DNA from: Verrucomicrobia subdivision 3 bacterium UBA7542
GTDB taxonomy: Bacteria; Verrucomicrobiota; Verrucomicrobiia; Limisphaerales; UBA11358
DNA: 27,230 nucleotides
Assembly: GCA_002479245.1 (NCBI GenBank)
Contig: DLMG01000195.1
Span: 1 to 27,230 of the forward strand
Direction of reading: 5' to 3'
The translations under genes were made by a program, and so were the position numbers. Shown piece after piece: positions 7,493 to 16,028 of this stretch; positions within the stretch are counted from its first letter, which is position 1; each line of letters starts with the position of its first letter. The notes under the pieces were generated by a model, which was not told the origin of the DNA, ran no database searches, and saw only the letters and a list, made by a program, of their open reading frames with translations.

Positions 7493-8737
7493 ATGCGCCT
7501 CCTGGTCATCACCCACACCTTTCCGCCCAGCCGCCACACCAATGCCAAACGGCCTTATTATCTGGTCAAAGGCTTTTTGAATGCGGGGTGGCAGGTGGAC
7601 ATTGTCACCGGGTCCTTGGGCATGGAAAACGGCGCAGCCGAAACCGTGGTGCATCCCGCCTTGCGCATCATCCGGCGCAAAGATCCGGTGGAACAACTGT
7701 GCCGAAAATTCGCCGGACATCCTTCCCTGTTCCGATTCGTCTCTTTGGCCACTAATGGATTGTTATGGCCTGATGAATGCGTTCTTTGGTCCCTGCGGGC
7801 CTTGCGAACTTGCGGGAATGCGACCGGATATGATCGTGTTCTGGCTTTCGTAAACCCGGCGTCTGTCCTGCTCAGCGGTCTGTCGTCGCGCCGGGTGGGA
7901 CCACGCTGGATTTTTGATTTTCAGGAACCCATCACGCCGTTTTTCCGCCAGCTCCCGCGCCGCTCGCCCCTGCAACGAATGATGGTGCCGGTTCTCCGAA
8001 AACTTGAGCGGCACACTCTGCACAAGGCCGGGCGTGTCGTTTTTACGTCAGACACGAACCGGCGGACATACATTCAGGACGGTTTGGTGGAAGAAGGCGC
8101 CACGGTCCATATTCCCTATTTTTTTGACGCGGACGCTTTCCGTGCGCCAGCGGAAGCAATATCGGATCGTTTTCAAATTGTTCATCTGGGTACTTTTGAC
8201 TGGCGCGGCGCCCGCAGCCCGGAAACATTCCTGCGCGCCCTGGCCCGGTTTCTGGAAAAGAAACCCGGGGCGCGGCCTCGCACCCATTTCCTTTTCCACG
8301 GAAACTGGTTTGCGGACCATGATCACTTCATCGTAGAACTGAAGCTCCAAGATGTCGTCTCCATCAATCCCGCGGTGAGTTACAGTGAATACATCAGAAA
8401 ACTGAGGCGAAGTCCCATTCTGCTGCTGGTGGTTTCCTCCCTGCACAGTCTTTTCATGCCCAGCAAAATTGTGGACTGCTTTGGTTCACAGCGTCCCATC
8501 CTGTCCTTTGTTCCCAAAGGCTCCGAAATGCGCCAGGTCCTCGACACCGCCGGCATGACGGAGTTTGCCTGTGATGAATTTGACGTCACGGGTGGAACCG
8601 CCGCCTTGGAGCGGCTTTGGGACCGGTACCAGGCGGGCACGCTCTCAGGCAATGCCGATAAAACGCTGTTCTGGTCATCGGAAGTGCAAATGCCACGTTA
8701 CTTGAACATGGTGGCACAAATGGATGGCGCGGCCTGA
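7493..8737 (+). CDS. GT-B glycosyltransferase, GT4-like
   Basis: The product is 414 residues. It opens with the GT-B Rossmann strand RLLVITHTFPPSRHTNAKR, as in WcaI/WbuB-like enzymes. The C-terminal half begins at FQIVHLGTFDWRGA and ends with SLHSLFMPSKIVDCFGSQRP, the loop that in GT4 enzymes contacts the donor diphosphate. The classical E-x7-E is absent, which fits the subgroup with SKxxDxxxxxRP. It lies 34 bp after capG on the same strand, so it probably belongs to that transcript and could be the L-FucNAc transferase, but donor use cannot be read from sequence. The ATG at 7493 is favoured over an in-frame TTG at 7472 because the fold starts at residue 2. Confidence 0.78.
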   Translation: MRLLVITHTFPPSRHTNAKRPYYLVKGFLNAGWQVDIVTGSLGMENGAAETVVHPALRIIRRKDPVEQLCRKFAGHPSLFRFVSLATNGLLWPDECVLWSLRALRTCGNATGYDRVLAFVNPASVLLSGLSSRRVGPRWIFDFQEPITPFFRQLPRRSPLQRMMVPVLRKLERHTLHKAGRVVFTSDTNRRTYIQDGLVEEGATVHIPYFFDADAFRAPAEAISDRFQIVHLGTFDWRGARSPETFLRALARFLEKKPGARPRTHFLFHGNWFADHDHFIVELKLQDVVSINPAVSYSEYIRKLRRSPILLLVVSSLHSLFMPSKIVDCFGSQRPILSFVPKGSEMRQVLDTAGMTEFACDEFDVTGGTAALERLWDRYQAGTLSGNADKTLFWSSEVQMPRYLNMVAQMDGAA

Positions 8738-8790
8738 AAGCATCAACCCTCAACGCCGCGTCCGGCCATCATCCCGCCGCGGCCCGGGGC

Positions 8791-9216
8791 TTGCCTTCCC
8801 TGAATTGGCGTGATCTGGGCGATTTGCCCCGGGTCATGGTGATGATGGAAAACAAGGTGTCCATGGCCGTTTGCCATTCGTTCACCTCCGTGTTTACCGA
8901 CGCCGGCGAAAACATGAGCCTGAAGCCCAACGCCATCATCCGCGACAAAGCCGAAACCGACGCCATGATGCCACGCTGGGTGCGGACGTTGAAGCCGGTT
9001 TGGATCGCGCATCACCGCTTGCGCCGTCTGGCCGCGGGACATTTTTCGTTGAAACCGACGAGCTATTCCATTTATACGCTGCAAAGTCCAGAACGGCGGG
9101 TGACGATGGACGCGCCCAACCCAACGTCGGTTTGGTGGAACCGGCTGCGATGGACTCCTGCTGATTGGCTTGACAGGGTTTATCTGATCTCTAGCCTGTC
9201 GGCATTGCGGCATTGA
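8791..9216 (+). pseudogene. Truncated paralogue of the GT2 glycosyltransferase (C-terminal remnant)
   Basis: About 110 residues match the C-terminal third of the GT2 at 2825-3670, starting at WRDLGD and including the long identical block from LKPVWIAHH to YTLQSPE. Nothing of the N-terminal GT-A domain, the DGGMYDAVN motif or the DxD region is present, so it cannot be an active GT2. The frame is still open and ends with an extra tail, WWNRLRWTPADWLDRVYLIS, that the longer copy lacks. In the strongly conserved block the two copies differ mostly at third codon positions, so both were under selection for a long time before this one was cut. It lies between two glycosyltransferase genes, 53 bp after the first. 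It may be untranslated. Confidence 0.8.
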
Positions 9217-9339
9217 TGTCTGGCGATGAAATGTTCGCTTTCAATCCATTAACGGCCATAGTGATTCTCCCTGAACAACTTCCCGATCCGGTAAACCCCT
9301 GTAGGCTTGAAACGGAGCCGCGTCAGTGTTGACATTGTC

Positions 9340-10605
9340 ATGAAAGTTCTGGTTTCCGCCTTTGCCTGCACCCCTTACACCGGCTCCGAAAATTACTTCG
9401 GCTGGTCGGCGGTGCAATGTCTGGCCAGGGATCATGATTTGTGGGTGCTGACCAGCGGTCGCAACCGGCCGGATTTAGACCGGGCGCTGGCCGAAGGATT
9501 GGTTCCCTCGAACGTCCGTTTTTCCTATGCCAACCGGTTCCGGGAGTGGCCTCCCAACCGCATGAAGGCGCGGCTGCAAAGTTGGACCGAATATCGTGAT
9601 TATTCCCAGGACATACTCGCCCTGGCCCGGACTTTGCATCAGTCGGTTCACTTTGACTTGGTTCACCATGTCACCATAGCCACCTGGCGGATTCCTTCGC
9701 CGTTGTGGAGCTTGGGAATTCCCATGATCTGGGGTCCGGTGGGCGGCAATGAACGATTCCCCCCCGGCCTTTATCCGATTTTAAGCCCCTCGGCCATGTG
9801 TTTTGAACTGGTCAGGACATTGTCCAACCTGGTTTCCCGGAACTCCCCCGCCGTCCGGAAATGTGCCCGCCATGCGGCGCATATTCTTGCGGCCAATCCC
9901 GAGACGGAAACCTTGTTGAAACAATTGCGCGGCCGGGCCTCCGGCGTGTCGCTGCTTTCACCGGCCTTTTATTCCCAATCAAAAATTGAGGCCTTCACCG
10001 CCGCGGCGTCCGGCCGGGATTATCAGGCTCCACTTCGCTTCTTTGCCGGAGGAATGTTGGAAGGACGCAAGGGCATTGCCCTGGCCCTGCCGGCACTCGC
10101 CCGGTTGAAAAATCAGGGGCTGAAATTCTCCTATCACCTTGGCGGCGGCGGACCGGAATTGAATCGTGTCCGCCGCCTGGCTGACCGTCTGGGATTGCGG
10201 GAAAATGTGGTGTTCAGCCGTTGGACGGGAGCCGCCTATTTGAAGGAACTGGCGGCCAGCCATGTCTTCCTGCTGCCCAGCCTGAGGGAAAGCGCGGGAC
10301 TTACCATGATGGAAGCCATGCTGGCCGGATGTGTGCCCATTGTGGCGGATTGTGGCGGACCGGCCCACATCGTCACCGAAGCCTGCGGTTGGAAAATCCC
10401 CGTTGGCAGCCGCTCCAGCATGATTGACGCCTTGGCAGGGGTGATCACCACCATTGACCGGAACCGTGAACTGCTCCACCACAAAGGTTCCCTGGCAGCG
10501 CAACGGATTGCCACCGGCTTCTCCGAAGATGCCTACCGTCGGGCCGTGAACGAAACGTATGGTTTGGCGATCGAACAATTCTGCGCGCAAAACAATTCCG
10601 GGTAA
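9340..10605 (+). CDS. Family 4 glycosyltransferase
   Basis: The product is 421 residues, GT-B fold. The N-terminus MKVLVSAFACTPYTGSENY carries the glycine-containing acceptor loop. FDLVHHVTIATWRIP and WGPVGGNE are typical of a GT4 subgroup seen in polysaccharide loci. The C-terminal domain has FAGGMLEGRKGI, GGGGPELNRVR and the donor-binding E-x7-E-like segment RESAGLTMMEAMLAGCVPIV (about 312-331). It would transfer a sugar with retention from a nucleotide donor. The ATG at 9340 is preferred to an in-frame TTG at 9307. The 123-bp gap upstream follows the glycosyltransferase remnant and shows no clear promoter. The FkbM gene follows after 20 bp, so these two are probably co-transcribed. Confidence 0.88.
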   Translation: MKVLVSAFACTPYTGSENYFGWSAVQCLARDHDLWVLTSGRNRPDLDRALAEGLVPSNVRFSYANRFREWPPNRMKARLQSWTEYRDYSQDILALARTLHQSVHFDLVHHVTIATWRIPSPLWSLGIPMIWGPVGGNERFPPGLYPILSPSAMCFELVRTLSNLVSRNSPAVRKCARHAAHILAANPETETLLKQLRGRASGVSLLSPAFYSQSKIEAFTAAASGRDYQAPLRFFAGGMLEGRKGIALALPALARLKNQGLKFSYHLGGGGPELNRVRRLADRLGLRENVVFSRWTGAAYLKELAASHVFLLPSLRESAGLTMMEAMLAGCVPIVADCGGPAHIVTEACGWKIPVGSRSSMIDALAGVITTIDRNRELLHHKGSLAAQRIATGFSEDAYRRAVNETYGLAIEQFCAQNNSG

Positions 10606-10625
10606 TCAATCAAGGAACTGGTAAC

Positions 10626-11390
10626 ATGAAACTGAAAATCTTGATGAGAAAACTTCGCGTGGCATTAACCCCAAGAAGCTGGCTCTTGCGCACAAAATTG
10701 TCCAATGGCGCGCTCATTTATGGTAAAAACCGCGCCGGTTATGGCGGGCGCGGAATTTTTATTTTCCGCGATTCACTGGAACCGGAGTTCCAATATCTTG
10801 AGGACTTTCTGGCACCATCCGGCGTGTTCGTGGACGTCGGAGCCAACACGGGAATTTATACCCTCAAGGCGGCAAAACATTACAGTGCCAACGGAGACGG
10901 GGTGGTTGTGGCTTTGGAACCCTTTCCCGACGTGCTGGCTACCTTGCACCACAATGTGCAGGCCAATGGATTTACCAATGTAAGATTGCGAAATTTTTGC
11001 GCCGGCGACCACACCCGCCCGGCAAAATTTTGGATGAATTTCAACAAGCCCAATTCTTTCAGCCTTTTTCAGCGCGATCAGAATGCCCTTTGCCTATCTA
11101 CGCTGATTGTGTCCCTGGATGATTTATTTTCGTGGGAAGGGCTGGACCGGCTTGATTATCTTAAAATAGATGCCGAAGGGGCCGAAACAGAAGTGTTAAC
11201 GGGTGGAAGAAAAACCATAAACAAATATCGGCCAATCATTTTGGTGGAGGTGAATATCAAAGAGGTTTCGTCAATGCCCAAGGACTATTCCGTTTTTCAG
11301 GCTCCGGGCAGTCCCAACCAAATTTGTCTGCCCAATGAATCGCCGAAGATTGGCCTGCCGCAAAAGCTTGGCTGGAACCACCTGGGGTAG
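10626..11390 (+). CDS. FkbM-family SAM methyltransferase
   Basis: The product is 254 residues. FkbM markers are clear: FVDVGANTGIYTLKAA (motif I, about 68-83), VVALEPFPD (the acidic residue for SAM), and the family signature YLKIDAEGAETEVLTGG. The family O-methylates hydroxyl groups on sugars and other small molecules, so a role in capping or modifying the polysaccharide is likely. AAGGA (10612-10616) lies 9 nt before the ATG, a good ribosome-binding site. The gene looks richer in A+T than its neighbours, which could mean separate acquisition. It ends inside a bidirectional terminator shared with the convergent GT9 gene. Confidence 0.9.
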   Translation: MKLKILMRKLRVALTPRSWLLRTKLSNGALIYGKNRAGYGGRGIFIFRDSLEPEFQYLEDFLAPSGVFVDVGANTGIYTLKAAKHYSANGDGVVVALEPFPDVLATLHHNVQANGFTNVRLRNFCAGDHTRPAKFWMNFNKPNSFSLFQRDQNALCLSTLIVSLDDLFSWEGLDRLDYLKIDAEGAETEVLTGGRKTINKYRPIILVEVNIKEVSSMPKDYSVFQAPGSPNQICLPNESPKIGLPQKLGWNHLG

Positions 11391-11412
11391 TGACACCCAG
11401 CCAAGGCCTTTT
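11367..11412. terminator. Bidirectional intrinsic terminator between convergent genes
   Basis: CTTGGCTGG (11367-11375) pairs perfectly with CCAGCCAAG (11397-11405). An A run (11362-11365) precedes the stem and a T run (11409-11412) follows it, so each strand reads as stem plus U tract. The left arm lies inside the last codons of the FkbM gene, and the right side touches the stop of the GT9 gene. Confidence 0.6.
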
Positions 11413-12413
11413 CAAGCGGTTGATAAATTTTTCACAACAAATTTTCCCACTCGCAACCAAACGTCGTCCTCACTGACGTTCCACAAACAGTGCGGCGTCG
11501 GAAACCGGCAATAATCCGAGCACGGTTTGTAAGGGCAGGCTTTGCCCTCAATCCACTCCGCCACCGAAGGCAGGGGCGCGAACCACTCCGGCAATTGCGG
11601 CCCGAAAAGGGTAAGGGTCGGCACGCCGCAAAAGGACGCCAGATGTCCGGGGCCGGAGTCATTGCCGATGAATGCCCCCGCTTGATCAATCAACGCGAGC
11701 AATTCCGTCACGGTGGACGGCGTCGCCACCTTCGCCTCGCCGGCGCGCAACCACCAGGCACGCTGGTTCGGGTCGCACGCAATTTGCGTTTGAATTTTTT
11801 CCTGGCGCAAACGCGCCGCGAGCCGCTGGTAACGTTCCAACGGCCACACGCGGACGGGTTGTCCGGCGCCCGTGTGAATCAAAACCGTTTCGCGGCCCGG
11901 CACGGCGGGCAGGGAGATTTTATCGCGGGGCGGAAGCTGAAGGTTCAGCTCCTGTGCGATGACGCGCCAGGATTCGTAGCGGTGCGCCTGGGGTTCGGGA
12001 CGCGCGAGCGGCTGGGTTAAAAAAGTCCGGCTGCGCAGGCGCGGGAAGCCCAGCCGGTTTTTTGCGGCGAATATTTTCAAAAGCAAATGATCCCGTGGAT
12101 CCCAGCGCGCGGAGAGGCCGAAGTCAAACCGTTCCGCCGCCAGCTTCCGGCGCAAACGGGTTATTTCCAACAGCGGCCAGCGCCAAAACTGGTATTTGTG
12201 TTTGAAGGCCGTCCACGGCGCGGTGAACGCGACAACGTTCACGCCCGGCCAGAGACGAGGCTGCAAATCAAGCGCGAAGGGCTTGGCCAGCAGCGTCACC
12301 TCAAAGTGTTCCGCCGCGGCGCGCAAAAATGGCGTGGCGATAACGAGGTCGCCCAGCCCCCACAGTTCGATGATGAGTAATTTGGGTTTCAAGGCAGGCG
12401 CGGTGAATGCCAT
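11412..12413 (-). CDS. Family 9 glycosyltransferase (ADP-heptose:LPS heptosyltransferase-like)
   Basis: The product is 333 residues, GT-B. The N-terminus KLLIIELWGLGDLVIATPFL is the GT9 opening block with the GDxxxxTP turn. The C-terminal half has VLIHTGAGQPVRVWPLERY and the donor site GNDSGPGHLASFCGVPTLTLFGP, both diagnostic. GT9 enzymes add heptose or related sugars to lipopolysaccharide core or glycans. The terminal segment contains several cysteines (CPYKPCSDYC followed by HCLW), seen in some GT9 relatives and possibly a metal site. It lies 16 bp downstream of the Wzy-like gene on the same strand, so they form a two-gene operon. The exact sugar is unknown. Confidence 0.9.
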   Translation of the reverse strand: MAFTAPALKPKLLIIELWGLGDLVIATPFLRAAAEHFEVTLLAKPFALDLQPRLWPGVNVVAFTAPWTAFKHKYQFWRWPLLEITRLRRKLAAERFDFGLSARWDPRDHLLLKIFAAKNRLGFPRLRSRTFLTQPLARPEPQAHRYESWRVIAQELNLQLPPRDKISLPAVPGRETVLIHTGAGQPVRVWPLERYQRLAARLRQEKIQTQIACDPNQRAWWLRAGEAKVATPSTVTELLALIDQAGAFIGNDSGPGHLASFCGVPTLTLFGPQLPEWFAPLPSVAEWIEGKACPYKPCSDYCRFPTPHCLWNVSEDDVWLRVGKFVVKNLSTA

Positions 12414-12429
12414 TCAGGGACCTGTTCAT

Positions 12430-13977
12430 TTATCGCTGGAAAGCCGGGTGTGGCCGCGGAAAGGGTTTCACCAGATCGAGCGCCTGTTTTTCCCGGGCCG
12501 GTTGCGGCGGCGGCCGGCACACACCACCATTGAGCGCGATGCTCAATCCGAGATCGCCGGTAAACATCATCATGTCCGTAACAAGCGATTCGCCGATGAT
12601 CAGGAATGAGAAGCACAAATACAAATAATGGACCCACATGAAGGTGTTGATGGTTCGCAGTGCCGGATCGCCGTAACGGAAGTTGCGATACATCACCGGG
12701 AAACCGGCGGACACAAACCAAAGCAAGGCGATGACACCCCAAATGCCAAACGGCAGAACCACTGAGATCGGGCCATTGTGATAATCGTGCGCAAGCGCCA
12801 GCCCTTGCTGGCTCGCGTCAATCGGGCGAAAGGCCACGTCTCTTCCTAGCATTTGAACGTCTTCCATGGAAATGGCGTAACCTTCGCCCAGCAGCAGATG
12901 TTGTGATATTTGCGGCAGCAGCGCTTCCCACATCTCGATGCGCCACTTCGTACTGTCCTCGGCCGACTGTCTGGCTTCGGCGCTGATATTCAGCGGCAAA
13001 AACGCCAGCGTCCGTTGAAACGTAAAGGGCAAACGGGAGGAGAACGGGATGATTAGGACAATGCCCAGCATCCCTATCATCACAAAAATCAGCAGCGCCC
13101 GTGTCCGGTGCAATCCTTCCGCCAAGAACAGCATTGTGAAAACCACCGCAAAGGACATAAGCTGGTAACGGAATCCGCCCAGGAAGAGGGTCACAAAAGC
13201 GAGGAAAAACAGTGCCTTTTGCCATACTTTGCCGGAAAACAAAACGCCGCCAAGCCCATACTTGGCCATCAGCCAGCATGTGATTCCAAAACCAGCAGCG
13301 CTAATATTGCCGAGCCGGGTCACCCCCAATTCGAAAGAATTGTCCATGATGCTGAAGTTGCCGCTCGGCGGAACGAACCAAAAAATCGGGCGAAGCCACG
13401 AAGGTGCCACGAGATAAAAATCACCGATTGCGCCCACCGTTGTACCAAGGAAATACAACGCCATATACAGCCGGGCCTTCTCCAGCGGGATGCGCCGTGC
13501 CGTCAAGGCGAAGTAACCCAAAATGCCGGCGATTAAAAAAATATATTTCCTGCCGCCATAGACTTCTCCGCCATATGACCGCAAACCAAATCCCTCCGTC
13601 AGCCTGGCGGTAATCACCACCACGGCCAGCATGAAAATCAGGGGCCACGTCAGTTGCGGCACGCGGATAAAGTGTTTTTCAGGATTCAGGATGCCTTCCA
13701 GCACCGAAATGCCCAGACTCAATGCCACCAGCGCCAACCACAAACTGGGCGAACCTTTCAAAAAAAACAGCACTATGCCTGCATACCAACTGAACACCAG
13801 CCACGGATAATGATAACGCAGCAACAGCGGGAACATCAATACCAGCGCCAGCACACCGAAGGTGGCAAACGTCGAATAATCCAACGGGTTGGTAAGCAAA
13901 TAACCAATAAAGAACGCCAGCGGCACGCACACCACGTAGATGATGAGCGACCTCAGAATGGCCGGAACATTATTCAT
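12430..13977 (-). CDS. O-antigen polymerase/ligase-like membrane protein (Wzy type)
   Basis: The product is 515 residues, mostly hydrophobic, with about 10-12 likely membrane helices. The large periplasmic-type loop contains KWRIEMWEALLPQISQHLLLG (GEGY follows), then HDYHNGPISVVLPFGIWGVI, the arrangement found in O-antigen ligase/polymerase proteins (PF04932-like). The enzyme would join lipid-linked repeat units on the periplasmic face, or attach the finished chain to an acceptor; the two roles cannot be separated by sequence. The C-terminal tail is proline- and arginine-rich and cytoplasmic. It is the first gene of a minus-strand pair with the GT9. Upstream lies a repeat-filled gap (13978-14357) in which I could not pick out a promoter. 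Confidence 0.75.
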   Translation of the reverse strand: MNNVPAILRSLIIYVVCVPLAFFIGYLLTNPLDYSTFATFGVLALVLMFPLLLRYHYPWLVFSWYAGIVLFFLKGSPSLWLALVALSLGISVLEGILNPEKHFIRVPQLTWPLIFMLAVVVITARLTEGFGLRSYGGEVYGGRKYIFLIAGILGYFALTARRIPLEKARLYMALYFLGTTVGAIGDFYLVAPSWLRPIFWFVPPSGNFSIMDNSFELGVTRLGNISAAGFGITCWLMAKYGLGGVLFSGKVWQKALFFLAFVTLFLGGFRYQLMSFAVVFTMLFLAEGLHRTRALLIFVMIGMLGIVLIIPFSSRLPFTFQRTLAFLPLNISAEARQSAEDSTKWRIEMWEALLPQISQHLLLGEGYAISMEDVQMLGRDVAFRPIDASQQGLALAHDYHNGPISVVLPFGIWGVIALLWFVSAGFPVMYRNFRYGDPALRTINTFMWVHYLYLCFSFLIIGESLVTDMMMFTGDLGLSIALNGGVCRPPPQPAREKQALDLVKPFPRPHPAFQR

Positions 13978-14090
13978 TTATTGACTCAACACAACCGCAG
14001 ACACGCATCTGCAATGGCGCTCATCTTACCTGAATTTGCAAATCATCGGCAACCCGTTTATGCTAAATTCCGCAGTTGATATAGCCGCAA

Positions 14091-14264
14091 GAGAACACCG
14101 CGCGGCGTAGCCGCAACCAAATCTTTTTGGACTGCGGCGGGAACCCCGAAAGCATTCGGGGCACGCCGCTTTGGAAGCTCTGTCCGCAGTCGAAAAGCGG
14201 TGTCGCCGCTGCGCTCCAGTCTTCGCTGCGCTTCGCCTCGGCAGACTGCCACCGCACTCCAAAA
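14091..14264. repeat. Composite palindromic repeat: GCGGC hairpin plus TIR element
   Basis: Two parts lie side by side in the gap between the Wzy-like and GT4 genes. Part one (14091-14121) is a hairpin of type GCGGC-tac-GCCGC followed, on the minus strand, by a GTGTTCTC tail; a relative sits at 21810-21840. Part two (14125-14264, 140 bp) has imperfect terminal inverted repeats, TTTTGGACTGCGGCGG (14125-14140) against the complement of 14249-14264, 14 of 16 matching. It contains an internal hairpin CCCCGAA/TTCGGGG (14144-14161). No open frame is convincing. The remaining ends of this 380-bp gap (13978-14090 and 14265-14357) show no clear feature. Confidence 0.6.
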
Positions 14265-14351
14265 TTCTCGCGGCGCACTTCTTGCTTCTCATCTCGTATT
14301 CCCCGCTCAACATTCAACCCTTCCGCCTCTGGCGAGACCTCGCTACGCGGG

Positions 14352-15598
14352 CAACCCTCAACTCTTTAATCCCAGCAGTTCCTGGTAAATTTTCACATGC
14401 TGCCGCGCCAGGGCCACCGGGTGATAGCGTTCCCGGACGATGGCAGCCGCGCCGGCCGGCCGGGGATGTCCTTGGGTGATCCAGCGGGCGATGGCGGCGG
14501 TCAATCCCGGCCAATCGTCCCAGGCAAAAAGTTCCGCGGCCGGCATGTCCTTCACAATGTCCACAATTCCTCCCACCCGCGCCCCGAAAAACTTCAAGTC
14601 CCGCGCCAACCCCTCGAGCACGACATTGCCGAAGGATTCTTCGGTGGGAAAATGCACCAGGGCCGACGCCGAGTCATAGCATTGAGGCAATTCATCGTCC
14701 GGCGGCGTGCCCAGAAAACGCGCATATCCTGCCGACTCCATCGGTTTGATCCGCTTAAGAAACGCCTCCGTGTAGGCAGCGGCTCCGGGGTGGGTAAAGC
14801 CGACAAAACGGAACTCGAACTTCAATCCTTGCCGATGAAGCGCCTCGGCCACGTCCAACAACTCCAACTGGCGTTTCCGCGGAGAGATGACCCCCACATT
14901 CAGCAAAATACAGGGACGCGGACCGGCGTTCGGGGCAGGATCGAGAAAGGCCAGTCGCACCGGATGCGGCACCCGCCAGATTCTCCGGGCGCGAGGCCTG
15001 ACCAATTCCTCGGTGTAGGACGAATTGCAGAACACACCGGTCGTTCGAGGCAGGATGAAGTTTTCGAGCCGGGCCGTCAGCCATCCGTAACTCCCAATGC
15101 GCGCCCGGGTAAGACGTCCCAGCTCCGTCATGTTCCCCTGGATCGTCACCAGGTTTCGAAAGCCTGAAAACACGGCGCTGATGGCACATTCCCGCTCCGT
15201 TCCGATTCCCTGCACAATGTCCGGTTGAATCTCGCACAGTTTCCGGCGGACAGCGCGAATGCAACCTTGATAACCGGTGCGCAGCCAGCCGATTTTCGGA
15301 ACGTGCAACCCGTGATACCAGATGTTCCCGGCCAGTTTTTCCGGCGACCGCACGGGTTGTTGGATGCAGGAGATGAGATGCACTTCCACTTCCGGCAGGG
15401 ACGCGAAACCTTCGAACAAGGAAGCGTTGCCTCCGGAAAAACGAGGCGTTACTTCAGCGTAACTGCGATCATTTTCACGGAGGTCTATGACCAGGAAGGC
15501 AATCTTCATTTTGTAAAAGAACTATCAGAATGCGCAGCCGGGCGCAATGGAATCCAGCCTGGCTCTATGGTTCGAGGTTGGTTGAGAGTTGAGGGTTG
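14352..15598. repeat. 13-bp inverted repeats bracketing the GT4 gene; 7-bp tandem repeat
   Basis: GAGTTGAGGGTTG occurs at 15586-15598 on the plus strand and at 14352-14364 on the minus strand, on either side of the GT4 gene at 14358-15509. The 3' copy includes the gene's stop codon. The right-hand copy sits in three tandem heptamers GTTGAGA, GTTGAGG, GTTGAGA (15581-15601). The core CAACCCTCAAC also occurs at 8744-8754, just after another glycosyltransferase stop. The coordinates given span both copies and the gene between them. Confidence 0.45.
14358..15509 (-). CDS. Family 4 glycosyltransferase
   Basis: The product is 383 residues, GT-B. The N-terminus MKIAFLVIDLRENDRSYAEV leads into an acceptor domain with PDIVQGIGTERECAI. 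The second domain starts at ILLNVGVISPRKRQLEL and has the donor motif PTEESFGNVVLEGLARDLK (E-x7-E, about 289-307) and GARVGGIVDIV. It would be a retaining nucleotide-sugar glycosyltransferase. It stands alone on the minus strand with repeat-filled gaps on both sides, so it is probably a single-gene unit. The stop codon lies inside a 13-bp repeat whose inverted copy lies upstream of the start, so it may have moved as a cassette. No clear ribosome-binding site was identified. Confidence 0.87.
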   Translation of the reverse strand: MKIAFLVIDLRENDRSYAEVTPRFSGGNASLFEGFASLPEVEVHLISCIQQPVRSPEKLAGNIWYHGLHVPKIGWLRTGYQGCIRAVRRKLCEIQPDIVQGIGTERECAISAVFSGFRNLVTIQGNMTELGRLTRARIGSYGWLTARLENFILPRTTGVFCNSSYTEELVRPRARRIWRVPHPVRLAFLDPAPNAGPRPCILLNVGVISPRKRQLELLDVAEALHRQGLKFEFRFVGFTHPGAAAYTEAFLKRIKPMESAGYARFLGTPPDDELPQCYDSASALVHFPTEESFGNVVLEGLARDLKFFGARVGGIVDIVKDMPAAELFAWDDWPGLTAAIARWITQGHPRPAGAAAIVRERYHPVALARQHVKIYQELLGLKS

Positions 15599-16028
15599 AG
15601 AGTTCCAAAAGAATAGCGCCGACCGGTCTTGACGCCGAACGCCATGACCCGGCAGTCCTCGGGTGCTGCATGGACGTTCGACGAACACGCCATGCCTCGC
15701 AACCTTTATGCCGCAATTGACATCGCCAACCGCGCCTGCCAATGATACGCCCGCACTGCTGCGCCGGCAGCGCGATCCGCCACCGGACCGGTGGCAAGTA
15801 TTGATGAAAATCGCACCGAGTCTCCTATCTTTGCCCGGGCGGCTGGCACCGAGCAGCCTAAGAGCGTGTCTGGAAAATCGTGTCGCCATCGTGTCTCTCG
15901 AGGCCACAGCCGTTGGGTGTCCATGCTTTAGCGTGTTCGAGCGACTTGGCACCCTGAAGGGTGGACACCAAACGCGACTTTTCGGACACGCTCCAAGCTT
16001 GAAAGCCCGGCCATAATTTCAATCCAAG
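15510..16028. other. 519-bp divergent intergenic region rich in repeats
   Basis: From left to right it holds the leader of the minus-strand GT4, a 7-bp tandem repeat (15581-15601), a stretch of about 260 bp where I see no gene or clear structure (15602-15861), and a TIR element (15862-15993) ending 35 bp before the flippase start. Minus-strand frames crossing it have no family resemblance. Promoters for the GT4 and flippase must lie here but I could not pick them with confidence. Confidence 0.5.
15862..15993. repeat. MITE-like element with terminal inverted repeats and internal three-way fold
   Basis: AGCGTGTCTGGAAAATCG (15863-15880) matches the complement of 15975-15992 at 15 of 18 positions, and one more base pairs outside. 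Nested inside is a second inverted repeat around GGTGTCCA/TGGACACC (11 of 12 in the extended form) that encloses two small hairpins, CATGCTTTAGCGTG and ACCCTGAAGGGT. The total of 132 bp has no coding capacity. It resembles non-autonomous mobile repeats. I see no clear target-site duplication. Confidence 0.6.

Noticed and set aside
6334..7548. Long minus-strand frame (404 codons) opposite capG
   Set aside because: Antisense shadow; the plus strand has all 2-epimerase motifs in order.
15581..15601. CRISPR-like or coding tandem repeat
   Set aside because: Only three 7-bp units with no spacers; it is a simple tandem repeat.
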